A DNA stretch of 64,000 bases. It comes from Flavobacterium sp. (lineage in GTDB: Bacteria; Bacteroidota; Bacteroidia; Flavobacteriales; Flavobacteriaceae). The position numbers and the translations under genes are program-made. The stretch is taken from NCBI RefSeq assembly GCF_017744675.1, contig NZ_JAGIAV010000007.1, forward strand, positions 62,001 through 126,000, given 5' to 3'. The notes beneath the pieces are model-generated. The model did not search any database and was not told the origin of the DNA. It was given only the letters and a program-made list of their open reading frames with translations. The stretch's first letter is position 1. The number at the start of each line of letters is the position of its first letter. Of the stretch, positions 15,144 to 24,413 are shown piece after piece.

Positions 15144-16442
15144 TTATTTTACTTCTGGAACAATAATTTGATATTTTCCGCTTAGATGCATTAGGCTAAA
15201 AAGATACATTAGTCCATCATAGTATGGATCAAAGTAACCGTCTTCATAAGGCTCGAGTTTTGCATTCCAGATTGCGTGAACAAAATCTAAACTCTCCTTA
15301 TCGGGATTGACTAATGATGCAGTGGCTGAAGTGGCTACTAAACCAATGGAATGTCTGAGTTTTTTAACAGGGCCTGCTTGAAGAATAAAATCTGGGGTTG
15401 AACCATCTAGATTAAACTGATCCTCAAATTTGTCCAATCCTTTAGATCGAAGAAAATTTTGAAATCGTTTTGCATATTCTTCCTGCCATTTTTTATCTTT
15501 TCCGTACCAAGTGTAATCCATTGCCACATTCATAGGCACGCGCCATGAATCGTAACGAAATCCAGCAGGCATCCAAGGTGTTGGGTGCGGTTCGCCAGTA
15601 AATTCGGTATAATCTGAATTCAGACCTGTTACAGGATGGCAAGCTTTATGCAAAAAATTACGCGAAACTTCTGCACATTCTTTATAGAATTGTTCGTGGC
15701 CATCTTTAGCATACAATGCCCATATTTCGTAGAAAGCAGGAACATGATAAGAAGGATCTGTCCAATTATAGCCTCCGCCCTCTGGCACAAATGAAATCTG
15801 TTTGTGTTCGGTATTTATAATATTATGCACTTTGCCAGTTCCGTCTTTTTTCCACATGGCATCCAGTATTTTTCTGGCTTCTTTGTAGTAGTCTATTCCT
15901 GTCGCGTTTCCCCATTTGTTGGAAGCAAAAAGAAGGCTGGTTACATAATACAATTCGCCATCTGAAGCAGATCCTGGAGAGTTTTGCTTTTTAGTAAACG
16001 GATTTACGCTCCAAGCAAAATAACCTTCTCTTGGCCCATCTTGATGCTGCATGTATTTTACAGACCAACGCCAAAGACGATCAAAAACTTCTTTTTTATT
16101 GAGCTGAACGGCAATCATCATTCCGTACGACATTCCTTCGGTACGGGCATCTTTATTTTTAACATCAGAGACATATCCTAGAGCATCTCCTTCTTCAAAA
16201 TATACTTTATTTGGCCCTTCAAAAATATCAAAATAGGCTTTGGCCACTTTTTTGTCTATTTCATCTTGGCTATAGCCCGCTTCTTTAAAAAGATTTCGGT
16301 ATTGGGGTCTTTCAGCTTCTGTTTTTGCTGTTTTCTTTTTCTTCTGTCCCATAACCGAAATTGGCGCAGCGAGCAGGACCATTAGTACCGAAGCCGAAAC
16401 TGCAATTAAATATCGGTTTGATTTTTTTTTATATGCAATCAT
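15144..16442 (-). CDS. GH8 xylanase / reducing-end xylose-releasing exo-oligoxylanase
   Basis: A 432-residue exported enzyme with a signal peptide to ~VMGQ (residue ~33) followed by a lysine-rich spacer and one (alpha/alpha)6-barrel of normal GH8 length. Motifs: DARTEGMSYGMMIAVQ with the proton donor Glu102, GYFAWSVNPFT, SPGSASDGELYYVTSLLFA, and FRYDSWRVPMN with the likely base Asp298 (GH8 Rex-type RxDxWR). In the context of xylan esterases and GH43 a xylan-acting GH8 (Rex or endo-xylanase) is far likelier than a cellulase or chitosanase. It would shorten linear xylo-oligosaccharides after debranching. Confidence 0.9.
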   Translation of the reverse strand: MIAYKKKSNRYLIAVSASVLMVLLAAPISVMGQKKKKTAKTEAERPQYRNLFKEAGYSQDEIDKKVAKAYFDIFEGPNKVYFEEGDALGYVSDVKNKDARTEGMSYGMMIAVQLNKKEVFDRLWRWSVKYMQHQDGPREGYFAWSVNPFTKKQNSPGSASDGELYYVTSLLFASNKWGNATGIDYYKEARKILDAMWKKDGTGKVHNIINTEHKQISFVPEGGGYNWTDPSYHVPAFYEIWALYAKDGHEQFYKECAEVSRNFLHKACHPVTGLNSDYTEFTGEPHPTPWMPAGFRYDSWRVPMNVAMDYTWYGKDKKWQEEYAKRFQNFLRSKGLDKFEDQFNLDGSTPDFILQAGPVKKLRHSIGLVATSATASLVNPDKESLDFVHAIWNAKLEPYEDGYFDPYYDGLMYLFSLMHLSGKYQIIVPEVK

Positions 16443-16491
16443 ATTTATCTGTTTAAATATTAATTATTCATCAGAAAAAACAAAATGAAGT

Positions 16492-17454
16492 TTATTTTAC
16501 AGCGCTTACACCTTCGGCAGTCTGCACTATTTTTTTGATGGTTCCGTCTTTATTGTACTGCATATAGTCTACGCAAATTGAACGTCTGTAACTGCCTCCC
16601 GTTGGCAAACTTCCGTTATGATAAAAAAAGTACGACTTGCCTTTATAGTCAATAATACCGGGGTGTGTAGTAAAACTATTCTGTACATTTTCTTGAATAA
16701 TTCCTTGATAGTTCCAAGGTCCAGCAATGTTTTTTGCAGTGCAGTATTCTATCATTTCTGGTTTTGTGCCCGCACTAGCATATACGAGATAATAAAGTCC
16801 TTTTCTTTTGTAAACCCACGGGCCTTCAATATAATTTTTAGGTTTGAAAGTGGTGATCGCTCCATCTAACTCTATCATATTTTTTTTAAGCTTTACCGAT
16901 TTGCAACTTCCATTTCCCCAAAACATGTAGGCTTGTCCATCGTCATCTATAAATACTGTTGGGTCAATATCGTCCCAACCGTATTTCATATCTGTTGTCA
17001 TTTCGTTTGTAATGAGCGCTTTTCCAATTGCATCTTTAAAAGGCCCTATCGGACTGTCTGAAACTGCAACACCAATTGCCGCACCACCTTGGCTTGCTTC
17101 ATCTTTTTTATGAAATGTAGAAACAAACCAATAGAATTTCCCGTCTCTTTCTATACACTGAGCAGCATATGCATCGCCTGTTGCCCAAGAAAATGTGCTA
17201 GGCGAAAGCAATGCTCCGTGATCTTTCCAATCTTTCATATTTGTGGTAGAAAACACGTGCCAATCAGACATTTTATAATTGGTGTCTTCCTGAGTGGCTA
17301 CATCATGGCCTGTGTACAAATACAAAGTACCTTTATGCACTAGAGGAGCTGGATCGGCAGTAAAAATATCTTTGATAATAGGATTTTGCGCTTCTGTATG
17401 TACTGCAAATAAATTGCATAAGAGCACAAATAAAATTTTGCCTGTATTCTTCAT
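16492..17454 (-). CDS. GH43 beta-xylosidase / alpha-L-arabinofuranosidase
   Basis: A 320-residue, single-domain exported GH43 enzyme with signal peptide ending at TEAQ. The five-bladed propeller triad is visible: base Asp34 in IFTADPAPLV, pKa-modulating Asp164 in WDDIDPTVFIDDDGQAY, and acid Glu210 in YIEGPWVYKRKG. The sequence is closely similar in its N-terminal half to the GH43-CBM6 protein at 38132-39502 (both have ADPAP..., YLYTGHD/YLYTSHD). It would remove arabinose or xylose from xylo-oligosaccharides. It is the first enzyme gene after the susCD pair, separated from susD by a stem-loop. Confidence 0.88.
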   Translation of the reverse strand: MKNTGKILFVLLCNLFAVHTEAQNPIIKDIFTADPAPLVHKGTLYLYTGHDVATQEDTNYKMSDWHVFSTTNMKDWKDHGALLSPSTFSWATGDAYAAQCIERDGKFYWFVSTFHKKDEASQGGAAIGVAVSDSPIGPFKDAIGKALITNEMTTDMKYGWDDIDPTVFIDDDGQAYMFWGNGSCKSVKLKKNMIELDGAITTFKPKNYIEGPWVYKRKGLYYLVYASAGTKPEMIEYCTAKNIAGPWNYQGIIQENVQNSFTTHPGIIDYKGKSYFFYHNGSLPTGGSYRRSICVDYMQYNKDGTIKKIVQTAEGVSAVK

Positions 17455-17524
17455 TTTTGTTTGATTTAATTAAATGATTCGAAAATGCAATCTGTTTTTT
17501 CTTTGATTGTATTGCTCTAAACAA

Positions 17525-17552
17525 TAAACAGCGCAGTAAAATGCGCTGTTTA
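17525..17552 (-). terminator. Stem-loop between susD and the GH43 gene (attenuating terminator or mRNA end)
   Basis: An 11-bp perfect stem (17525-17535 TAAACAGCGCA with 17542-17552 TGCGCTGTTTA), 6-nt loop GTAAAA. The run after it on the minus strand is T-rich but broken (TTGTTT), so termination may be partial. That would give higher susCD than enzyme transcript levels, as is common in SusCD operons. Confidence 0.7.
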
Positions 17553-17556
17553 CAAA

Positions 17557-17595
17557 AAACTAACTTAACTTAACTTGACTTAACTTAAACTAACC
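17557..17595 (-). repeat. Short tandem TTAAGT-type repeats before the post-susD stem-loop
   Basis: The plus strand reads as repeated TTAACT/TTGACT units (17560-17595). The 12-mer AAACTAACTTAA at 17557-17568 recurs exactly at 61987-61998, again between a susD stop codon and a stem-loop. Function unknown. Confidence 0.6.
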
Positions 17596-17609
17596 AAAAT
17601 TTAATTATC

Positions 17610-19103
17610 TTAATAACCAGGATTGTTATCGCTTGGTTTTATTTTAGGATTAGAAGATGTTTCTCTATTTGGTATAGGCCATAATTCACTTTTGCCAGGA
17701 GTAAAACCTGTGCCTTGCAATACTGTACTTGCCAGACCCCATCTTATAAGATCATCAAAACGAGATTGTTCTCCTGCAAATTCTACTTGACGTTCGTGAA
17801 CGATTGCGGCAAAAACTGCATCTTTTGTTGGCGCAATAGTAGTTGTCAGGTTTGCTCTATCGCGTACTTCTTTAATATAAGCTATGGCTGCTGTCTGCGA
17901 ACCGCCATTTCTTTGGTTTTCGCATTCTGCTTTCATAAGCAATACATCTGCATAACGCATTACTTTAAAGTTGATGCTTGATCGAGTTGCCTCATCTTCT
18001 CTATTGTAATAGTTTTGATATTTTTTCCATCCTGCTCTTCTAATACCAGCTGAAGTAGTAAAATTGCTTGGAATCATTACCTTAGTTCCTTTTAAATAAG
18101 TTGAACCAGGAACATAAAAAGTATCTCCGAAACGGTTATCTCCAACCTCATAAGAATCTAGAAGATTATCTGATGGATAAACGTTGTACCAGCTAAGGTT
18201 TCCGTACTCTTGACCTCTAAGTGTTGACTCATCAAAACCAGTTCCGCTGCTATCTCCAACAGCTCCCCATTGATCACCCGTTCCATTTTTTTCGTCAAAC
18301 TCGATTTCAAAAATCGACTCTTTGCCATGTTCTGTTTCTTCCATGAAGTTGTTGTAAAAATTACCTTTGTCTTCAAGGCTGTAACCCGTCACATTATTTA
18401 AAGCTGCTAAAGCTTCGTCGTATTTCTTTTGGTACAATAATACTTTACCCAATTGCGCATAAGCCGCTTCTTTATTGGCTCTTCCTGCTGATTCTGATCC
18501 TTTTGGCAATAGATTTTGTGTTGCAAATACCAAATCCTCTTCAATCAAGGCATATACTTCTGCTTTAGGGCTTCTTGCATTTCCTACAATAGTACCTGTT
18601 TTATAAATTGGCAAATCGCCAAAGCGTCTTACTAATAGGAAATAATAGTAAGCTCTTAAAAAATGAGCTTCTCCTAAATATTTGTTTTTTCTTTCCTGAG
18701 ACAAAACACTATTTGGAAGGGCATTGATTTTAGGCTCGTTATCCAGCACAAAATTGGCTCTGGATATTCCTGTGTAACAAGATTCCCAATAGTATTGAAT
18801 AATATCATTTCCTGCATTAAAAGAAAAATCCTGAAAAGGTTTCTTGTTACCTTCCAACTGCGGATTTCCTAAAGCATCATGCCCCATAAGGTCCATGGCG
18901 AAGAAAAGATTTCTTCCATAAAGTCCTCTCGTCTGAAGATTTGCATACGAAGCATTTACGGCAGACTGCACCTGCGTTTCAGTTTTAAAGAAAGTTTCAG
19001 GCGATAAAGTATTGGGATTAGTCAATTCTAATTCGCTACTGTCACATGAAGTTAGAGTTAAAGCTCCAGACAGTACTATAAGTATATATTTAATTTTTTT
19101 CAT
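17610..19103 (-). CDS. SusD-like outer-membrane glycan-binding lipoprotein
   Basis: A 497-residue RagB/SusD family lipoprotein. The signal peptide ends in a lipobox, LTLTSCDSS (Cys20). The N-terminal TPR-like helices follow (LTNPNTLSPETFF...), with family features RAYYYFLLVRRFGDLPIY, KAEVYALIEEDL, a central variable loop region, and the C-terminal RQVEFAGEQSRFDDLIRWGLA and PIPNRE blocks typical of the family. It would sit on the SusC barrel encoded 12 bases upstream and bind xylan oligosaccharides at the cell surface. The gene is followed by a stem-loop before the enzyme genes. Confidence 0.93.
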   Translation of the reverse strand: MKKIKYILIVLSGALTLTSCDSSELELTNPNTLSPETFFKTETQVQSAVNASYANLQTRGLYGRNLFFAMDLMGHDALGNPQLEGNKKPFQDFSFNAGNDIIQYYWESCYTGISRANFVLDNEPKINALPNSVLSQERKNKYLGEAHFLRAYYYFLLVRRFGDLPIYKTGTIVGNARSPKAEVYALIEEDLVFATQNLLPKGSESAGRANKEAAYAQLGKVLLYQKKYDEALAALNNVTGYSLEDKGNFYNNFMEETEHGKESIFEIEFDEKNGTGDQWGAVGDSSGTGFDESTLRGQEYGNLSWYNVYPSDNLLDSYEVGDNRFGDTFYVPGSTYLKGTKVMIPSNFTTSAGIRRAGWKKYQNYYNREDEATRSSINFKVMRYADVLLMKAECENQRNGGSQTAAIAYIKEVRDRANLTTTIAPTKDAVFAAIVHERQVEFAGEQSRFDDLIRWGLASTVLQGTGFTPGKSELWPIPNRETSSNPKIKPSDNNPGY

Positions 19104-19115
19104 CGTCTTTAAATA

Positions 19116-22100
19116 TTAAAATGTAACATCAATTCCAAAAATTACCGATTTTGGCTGTGGATATCTTCCTAAATCGATACCTGCTGAATTTGCATTACCA
19201 TCTGCTCTTGCAATTTCTGGATCTAAACCAGAGTATTTTGTAATTGTAACAAGGTTTTGCGCACTTAAGTAGAATCTCGCTTTTGAGAAATAACTCTTAA
19301 AAGCATCTCCTGTCAATGTATATCCTATTGCGATGTTTTTTAATCTTGTGAAAGAACCATCTTCAATATAACGTTGGTTGGCAGATGACCAGTTGATATC
19401 TGCCCCTTGTGCTCTTGGCAATGTAGCTGAAGGATTAGTAACAACTCCATTTACAACATTAGCTCTGTCTAAAACATCTGTGCTGGCGTTAAACAAACGG
19501 TTCATTCCTTTCAGGTCAAAAGTATTTGCATTATAAATATCGTTTCCTGCAACTCCTGTGATAAAGCAATTGAAATCAAAGTTTTTATATGCTGCAGTTA
19601 GGTTTAAACCATAAGTAAAATCAGGGTACGGATTTCCGATGTTTGTTTTATCATCTGAATTGATCACTTTATTACCATCGCGATCTACAATTTTAATATC
19701 ACCTGGTTTTATAGCCGTTTGACCTGGTCCAAAAACAGCATCTACTTCTGCCTGATTTTGGTAAATTCCATTAGTCTGGTATCCATAAAAATAGAATAAT
19801 GGCTGCCCTACTTCTAATCTAGAGAAATTTTCTAAACCTGCTCTTGCAGAAGGACCTCCTAATACGCTAGTCACTCCAGGCGCTAAACCAACCACTTCAT
19901 TTTTACTTGTTCCTAAATTTGCTACTGCAGACCATGTAAAGTCACCTTTTCTGTCATTGTAACCAATAGAAACTTCAAAACCGCTTACTTTTACGTCTGC
20001 AATATTTTGAATTTGAGTTCCGCCGCCTGCAGATCCAACAGAAGCAGCAAGAGGAACTGCAAAAAGAATATCGCTACTTTTATTATTGAAATATTCAAAC
20101 GAACCTGTTAAGGCATCATCAAATAAACCGAAATCAACACCAATATTTCTATCTAGTTTTGACTCCCATTTCAAGTCCGGATTAGCCGCAACACCTAAAG
20201 AAACACCTGGTGCATTTTCTCCTCCAATTGGATAATTGTAGTTTGCCAATAAGGTAGCGCTGTATTGATAGTTGTCTATTCTATCGTTTCCTGTTGTTCC
20301 AGTACTAGCTCTTAGTTTTAAGGTGCTGAAAATAGAATTTTGCATAAAGTTTTCTTTCGCAATATTCCAACCTAAAGCCACTGAGTAGAAATTCCCCCAA
20401 CGGTTATTTGCCCCAAAACGAGAAGATGCATCTCTACGTCCTGAAACTGCTAAAAGATATTTACCATCATAATCATAGTTGATACGAGCAATATATCCTA
20501 AGTTTTTTTCTTCATAATTAGCAGATCCTAAACTTCCCTCGTTATATCTTAACTGATCAATTTCGTTTGAAATATAGTATTTACTACCTGCCGCTAAACT
20601 TTGTCCTTTTCCGTCAATTTTAGTAATAACTCCCAATACTTCAAGGTTGTGCTTTTGAGCAATAGTCGTTTTATACGTTAGACTATTATCGAAAACGATA
20701 GTTTGTCCTTGAGTATTTGTTTCATTTGTTGAAGAAAATGCTTGTTTGTGATAAGAGCCATCCTGAAAGCTTGGAATAAAAGTATGGTCTTTACTTGTAA
20801 AGTAATCTAAGGAAACTTGCGATCTGAATTTCAATCCTTTGTAGATTTCCAATTCTGCGTAAATATTCCCGATAATAGACAGGTTGTTAATTTTTTGATA
20901 TCCTAAATTAGCAACACGCACTGGGTTTTCAGCATCATTCCCATCAATTGCACTAGGACCTTGATAACCTCCCAAACTGTTTTCATTATAAATTGGGAAA
21001 TACGGAGCCATTTTAATGGCATGCTCAAGTAAAGTTCTTCCTCCTGAGCTACGCTCTGGATTAATAGTACTGAAAGAAACTCCCATATTGCTTCCTATTT
21101 TTAGCTTTCCAATATCCTGTGTATTATTGGCTCTAAAAGAATAACGTTCGAAACCTGTATTTATAATAGCTCCGTCCTGTTTCATATATTCTGCAGAATA
21201 GCGTCCTGTTGAAGTCTCTGTACCATTTGAAAAACTTAGGTTGTAATCCTGCATAACTCCTGTTTGAAAAATCTGATCTTGCCAGTTGGTATTGATATTT
21301 CCAAACTCTGCAGCTCTTGCTGTTAAATCGCTTCCTAAATCTTTAGCGTATTGCAAATATTGCTGCGTATTTAAAACACTATATCGTTTTGTCACTTCCT
21401 GTCCACCAACGTAAGTGCTAAAGTTTAACTGACCTGGGCCTTTTTTACCTTTTTTAGTGGTCACCATAACAACACCATTAAAAGCTTTAGAACCGTATAA
21501 AGCGGTTGTAGAAGCATCTTTCAAAACCGAGATGCTCTCGATGTCATTAGGGCTTAATCCAGAAAGATTTCCAGTTAAAACTCCATCAATTACGTATAAA
21601 GGAGCACTATTTCCCATTGTTGCTAGTCCACGAATGCTTACGGTAGGATTAGAACCAGGCGCACCATTTACCACTGTAACCCCTGCAGCACGTCCTTGTA
21701 AAGCAGATTCTGCATTGGTGATAGGCACTGCGGCAATATCTTTTGAGCTTACCGTAGAAATCGCTCCTGTAACCTTCGCTCGTTTTTGAGTACCGTAGGC
21801 TACAACAACTTCATTTAAATTTTGGGTATTTTGAACAAGAGTTACATTGATCGAGCTTCTTTCTCCTACAGTAATAGTCTGTGAAACTAAACCAACATAA
21901 GAATACGTTATTTTATCGGTAGGATTAACTCCTTTTAAAGAGTATTTACCGTCAAAATCTGTCGATGCGCTATTTTGCGTACCTTCTACATTAACACTGG
22001 CACCCGGCAACGGAAATCCCGAAGGGTCGGTAATCACGCCATGAATGGTCTTTGATTGTGCCATTATACTATGACTGCCAACTAACAGCAGTCCGATTAG

Positions 22101-22124
22101 TGCAATTTTGAGCTTTAACTTCAT
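19116..22124 (-). CDS. SusC-like TonB-dependent oligosaccharide receptor
   Basis: A 1002-residue outer-membrane receptor: signal peptide to ~IMAQ (23); a carboxypeptidase-regulatory-like domain (~26-100, IHGVITDPSGFPLPGASVNV); the SusC signature LNEVVVAYGTQ near residue 105; a plug domain (~115-230, ending ISVLKDASTTALYGSKAFNG then VVMVTTKKGKK); and a 22-strand barrel ending in an aromatic-rich IFGIDVTF. It imports oligosaccharides with the SusD partner encoded 12 bases downstream. The promoter (22265-22300) carries the CAACCGATTG site also found at the second complete susC promoter, so both probably answer to the same regulator. Confidence 0.95.
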   Translation of the reverse strand: MKLKLKIALIGLLLVGSHSIMAQSKTIHGVITDPSGFPLPGASVNVEGTQNSASTDFDGKYSLKGVNPTDKITYSYVGLVSQTITVGERSSINVTLVQNTQNLNEVVVAYGTQKRAKVTGAISTVSSKDIAAVPITNAESALQGRAAGVTVVNGAPGSNPTVSIRGLATMGNSAPLYVIDGVLTGNLSGLSPNDIESISVLKDASTTALYGSKAFNGVVMVTTKKGKKGPGQLNFSTYVGGQEVTKRYSVLNTQQYLQYAKDLGSDLTARAAEFGNINTNWQDQIFQTGVMQDYNLSFSNGTETSTGRYSAEYMKQDGAIINTGFERYSFRANNTQDIGKLKIGSNMGVSFSTINPERSSGGRTLLEHAIKMAPYFPIYNENSLGGYQGPSAIDGNDAENPVRVANLGYQKINNLSIIGNIYAELEIYKGLKFRSQVSLDYFTSKDHTFIPSFQDGSYHKQAFSSTNETNTQGQTIVFDNSLTYKTTIAQKHNLEVLGVITKIDGKGQSLAAGSKYYISNEIDQLRYNEGSLGSANYEEKNLGYIARINYDYDGKYLLAVSGRRDASSRFGANNRWGNFYSVALGWNIAKENFMQNSIFSTLKLRASTGTTGNDRIDNYQYSATLLANYNYPIGGENAPGVSLGVAANPDLKWESKLDRNIGVDFGLFDDALTGSFEYFNNKSSDILFAVPLAASVGSAGGGTQIQNIADVKVSGFEVSIGYNDRKGDFTWSAVANLGTSKNEVVGLAPGVTSVLGGPSARAGLENFSRLEVGQPLFYFYGYQTNGIYQNQAEVDAVFGPGQTAIKPGDIKIVDRDGNKVINSDDKTNIGNPYPDFTYGLNLTAAYKNFDFNCFITGVAGNDIYNANTFDLKGMNRLFNASTDVLDRANVVNGVVTNPSATLPRAQGADINWSSANQRYIEDGSFTRLKNIAIGYTLTGDAFKSYFSKARFYLSAQNLVTITKYSGLDPEIARADGNANSAGIDLGRYPQPKSVIFGIDVTF

Positions 22125-22264
22125 ATTAATTGTTTTTTGTTTGGTTTAAATAGTTAATGGTTTTGTTTTAATTTAGTAAAGGGTTCATTTGTATGTTGAA
22201 TTCAGTTTATATTGTAAAAAGACCTTTTTAATATGAAATCAATTAGATCTAAAACATAGTACAA

Positions 22265-22300
22265 CAAATATAAAAAAACAACTAATAAAACAATCGGTTG
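22265..22300 (-). promoter_or_regulatory. susC promoter with CAACCGATTG site over the -33 element
   Basis: Minus strand: CAACCGATTG (22300-22291), whose last three bases form the -33 TTG, an 18-nt spacer, and a perfect -7 TATATTTG (22272-22265). Predicted start ~22258, giving a leader of ~135 nt. The 10-mer is a near-palindrome with a central CG, as in LacI-type operators. It recurs at 22601, 35696 and 35995 and I saw no other exact copy. Confidence 0.65.
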
Positions 22301-22600
22301 CTTTGTATTTTATTTAAAAAAAACTCAAAAAACTATAGAAATAAAAACATTAAAAATATTTTTTCATCACTAAAATTAAAAATTATGCATTTTGAAAATA
22401 ATTTTAAAAATAAAAAATAATAATTCGGTAGCCAACTGACCAATTTTATACAAAAAATATAATATTAAAAAAACCAAATAAAATTCCTAAAAATTCCAAA
22501 AACATAAGTAAAAATTTACTAAAACTAGTTAAAATACATCGTTTTGCAATTTATCTTATACCAATTTTGAGCTGACAACAAGTTAAAAAAGACAAAATAA

Positions 22601-22610
22601 CAATCGGTTG
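22601..22610 (-). promoter_or_regulatory. Distal CAACCGATTG site
   Basis: An exact second copy of the 10-mer, in the same orientation, 310 bases upstream of the promoter-proximal one. Both share the flank AACAATCGGTTGCT on the plus strand. No convincing -7 element is associated, so it looks like an auxiliary operator rather than a second promoter. Confidence 0.55.
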
Positions 22611-22650
22611 CTATAAGAAACCTATTTTTTAAGCATAAATTGCATTTCCA

Positions 22651-22681
22651 AAAAAAAAGCCCGATGCAATTGCATCGGGCT
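22651..22681 (-). terminator. Rho-independent terminator of the xus-like operon
   Basis: A 24-bp perfect palindrome (22658-22681, AGCCCGATGCAATTGCATCG then GGCT), forming a 10-bp stem with an AATT loop, followed on the minus strand by eight T (22658-22651). It lies ~24 bases after the GH10 stop codon. Confidence 0.92.
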
Positions 22682-22704
22682 ATAAAAATATAGTAAGAAT
22701 ATAT

Positions 22705-24381
22705 TTATTTCATTCCATTTAATCCATCTGCAAATCCTGTGTAGGCTGGCTTACGGGTAAACTGAATATCCCATAAAGCTTGCTTTTCGCCAGGAAGCCA
22801 AGAAGAATCTTTTTTGCTATCTGTAATTCCCCAAACGGTAATGCCATATCTTTGTTTGGTAGGAATGTATTTTGAGTACATATCTACAACATATTTGTAC
22901 ATTTCAGCTTGTTTTTGAAGCATACTCTCCGTTACGTCTCCAGTTCCTACTGCTATATCCAGCTCCGATACTTTAATAAGTTTGCCTGTCGCTGCCAATA
23001 ATTGAAACATTGTGGCAATATTCTCTTTATTCGAATTAATGCTAATATGCATCTGCGTGGCAATACCATCTACTTTTTGTCCTTTGCTTTCAATATATTC
23101 GACATATTTAATAAGTCCTTTGCATTTATCCAGATTATACTCAAGATTATAATCGTTTACAAATAATTTATCGGTCGGATTACCATATTTTCTCGCCACT
23201 CTAAACGCCTCTACAGCATAATCTTTTCCTAAATAATCTTGCCAGAAAAACTCGTCAGCGGCCAAAGTTTTGCCAACACCTGTTTTTAACTCATAAGGTT
23301 TACCATCGTCCATTGGCTCATTTACCACATCCCAAGCTTTTACTGAAGGAGCACATTTTTTTACCATTTCTGAGATCCATTTTTCTAGACTTTCATTAAT
23401 GATATTTTTCTTTTGTTCTGGAGTTTTCTCAATGATTGTGCTTCCTCCTGTTGGATTGTACTTTTTTAATGTAATGTTATCAAAATAATAATTTGTAGCC
23501 GTTTTTCCAAGATTGAAAGCAATTGCTCCACAAGTTGCCTGCTCTGCAGAAACGGTAATCTCTTTTGTGTAGGTTGTCCAAGTCGGCGTAGAAGAAATCG
23601 TACCGAAAAAGTCCCAGTGCTTGTATGCTCCAGGAGTTACATGCGCCTGCGTAGAATACGACGCATTTACATCGGAGCGAACATCCATAGACAGCTGGTA
23701 TTTTTCACCTGCTTGAACTGCTGGAGAAAATTTAATAAACAGCTGTGCCTCCCAGTCGTTTGCGCGAACTGCGGCATTGGTTAATTTAAGTGCTCTGCCA
23801 GCTCCATTTGCGCCTTCGCCAGCTGCTGTAAAGGATGCTGTTATATTTGAATTTACTTGATAATTAGAAGCATTGTCGGTTTCAAAATCGTTCCCTGTTA
23901 CGAGATCCCAACTTGGCCCGCCTGTTGACGGAATGATCACAGGAGCAATAAGGCTCTTTAAATAGGTTGCGTTTTGATTGGCATGCCAGCATAATGTATG
24001 TCCAAATACTGTAACTCCAGATTGCTGACTCGCGGCAAGCAGTTTTTCAATTCCAGAAAAGTCAAACGTGCCATCATTTTTAACTACCGCCCCATGTTTC
24101 ATTTCGTATCCCATGGTGATTTCATCAAAATTTCGATCGACAAGCCTTTTCACAACTCCGCCTGAAACATACTCCGACAATGATATTCCGGCACCCAATT
24201 TAAAATCTGGATTACTAGATCTGTCAACATAAGTTTTTAAATCTTTATAAGCATCTATTTTTTCCTGATTGGCAATGGACTCCGGTTTATCATATTCAAA
24301 ATTTAAAACACTATCATTTGCACAGGACCAGACTGCTGCAGCAATGCAGAACAGTAATGCCATTTTATATAATTTATTCAT
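22705..24381 (-). CDS. xyn10: GH10 endo-1,4-beta-xylanase lipoprotein with inserted CBM4/9-type module
   Basis: A 558-residue surface or periplasmic lipoprotein (lipobox VWSCAND, Cys20). The GH10 barrel begins ~50 (LKTYVDRSSNPDFKLGAGI), is interrupted at ~155-310 by a beta-sandwich of the CBM4_9 type (VTGNDFETDNASNYQV ... TNYYFDNITLKKYN), and resumes to the end. Catalytic residues are both present: acid/base Glu355 in AWDVVNEPMDDG and nucleophile Glu473 in VSELDIAVG; GHTLCWHANQ is the -1/-2 subsite motif. GH10 enzymes with a CBM inserted in the barrel are known from gut Bacteroidota xylan loci (xyn10C type). As the last gene of the six-gene block it would be the main backbone cutter feeding the two SusC/D pairs. 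Confidence 0.94.
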   Translation of the reverse strand: MNKLYKMALLFCIAAAVWSCANDSVLNFEYDKPESIANQEKIDAYKDLKTYVDRSSNPDFKLGAGISLSEYVSGGVVKRLVDRNFDEITMGYEMKHGAVVKNDGTFDFSGIEKLLAASQQSGVTVFGHTLCWHANQNATYLKSLIAPVIIPSTGGPSWDLVTGNDFETDNASNYQVNSNITASFTAAGEGANGAGRALKLTNAAVRANDWEAQLFIKFSPAVQAGEKYQLSMDVRSDVNASYSTQAHVTPGAYKHWDFFGTISSTPTWTTYTKEITVSAEQATCGAIAFNLGKTATNYYFDNITLKKYNPTGGSTIIEKTPEQKKNIINESLEKWISEMVKKCAPSVKAWDVVNEPMDDGKPYELKTGVGKTLAADEFFWQDYLGKDYAVEAFRVARKYGNPTDKLFVNDYNLEYNLDKCKGLIKYVEYIESKGQKVDGIATQMHISINSNKENIATMFQLLAATGKLIKVSELDIAVGTGDVTESMLQKQAEMYKYVVDMYSKYIPTKQRYGITVWGITDSKKDSSWLPGEKQALWDIQFTRKPAYTGFADGLNGMK

Positions 24382-24413
24382 ATCGTTTAAATTTATACGT
24401 TTAATAATTTCAA

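Larger units (their letters stand above)
22125..22704. other. Long intergenic region upstream of the susC gene at 22124
   Basis: About 580 bases without a credible gene. It contains a ~135-nt predicted leader, the promoter with an overlapping CAACCGATTG site (22265-22300), a very A/T-tract-rich stretch (22300-22600), a second identical site (22601-22610) and the terminator of the GH10 operon (22651-22681). Confidence 0.75.

Noticed and set aside
17557..17595. TTAACT repeats considered as a CRISPR or recombination array
   Set aside because: Units are only 5-6 bases with no spacers and no cas genes nearby; better described as a short tandem repeat in a 3' region.
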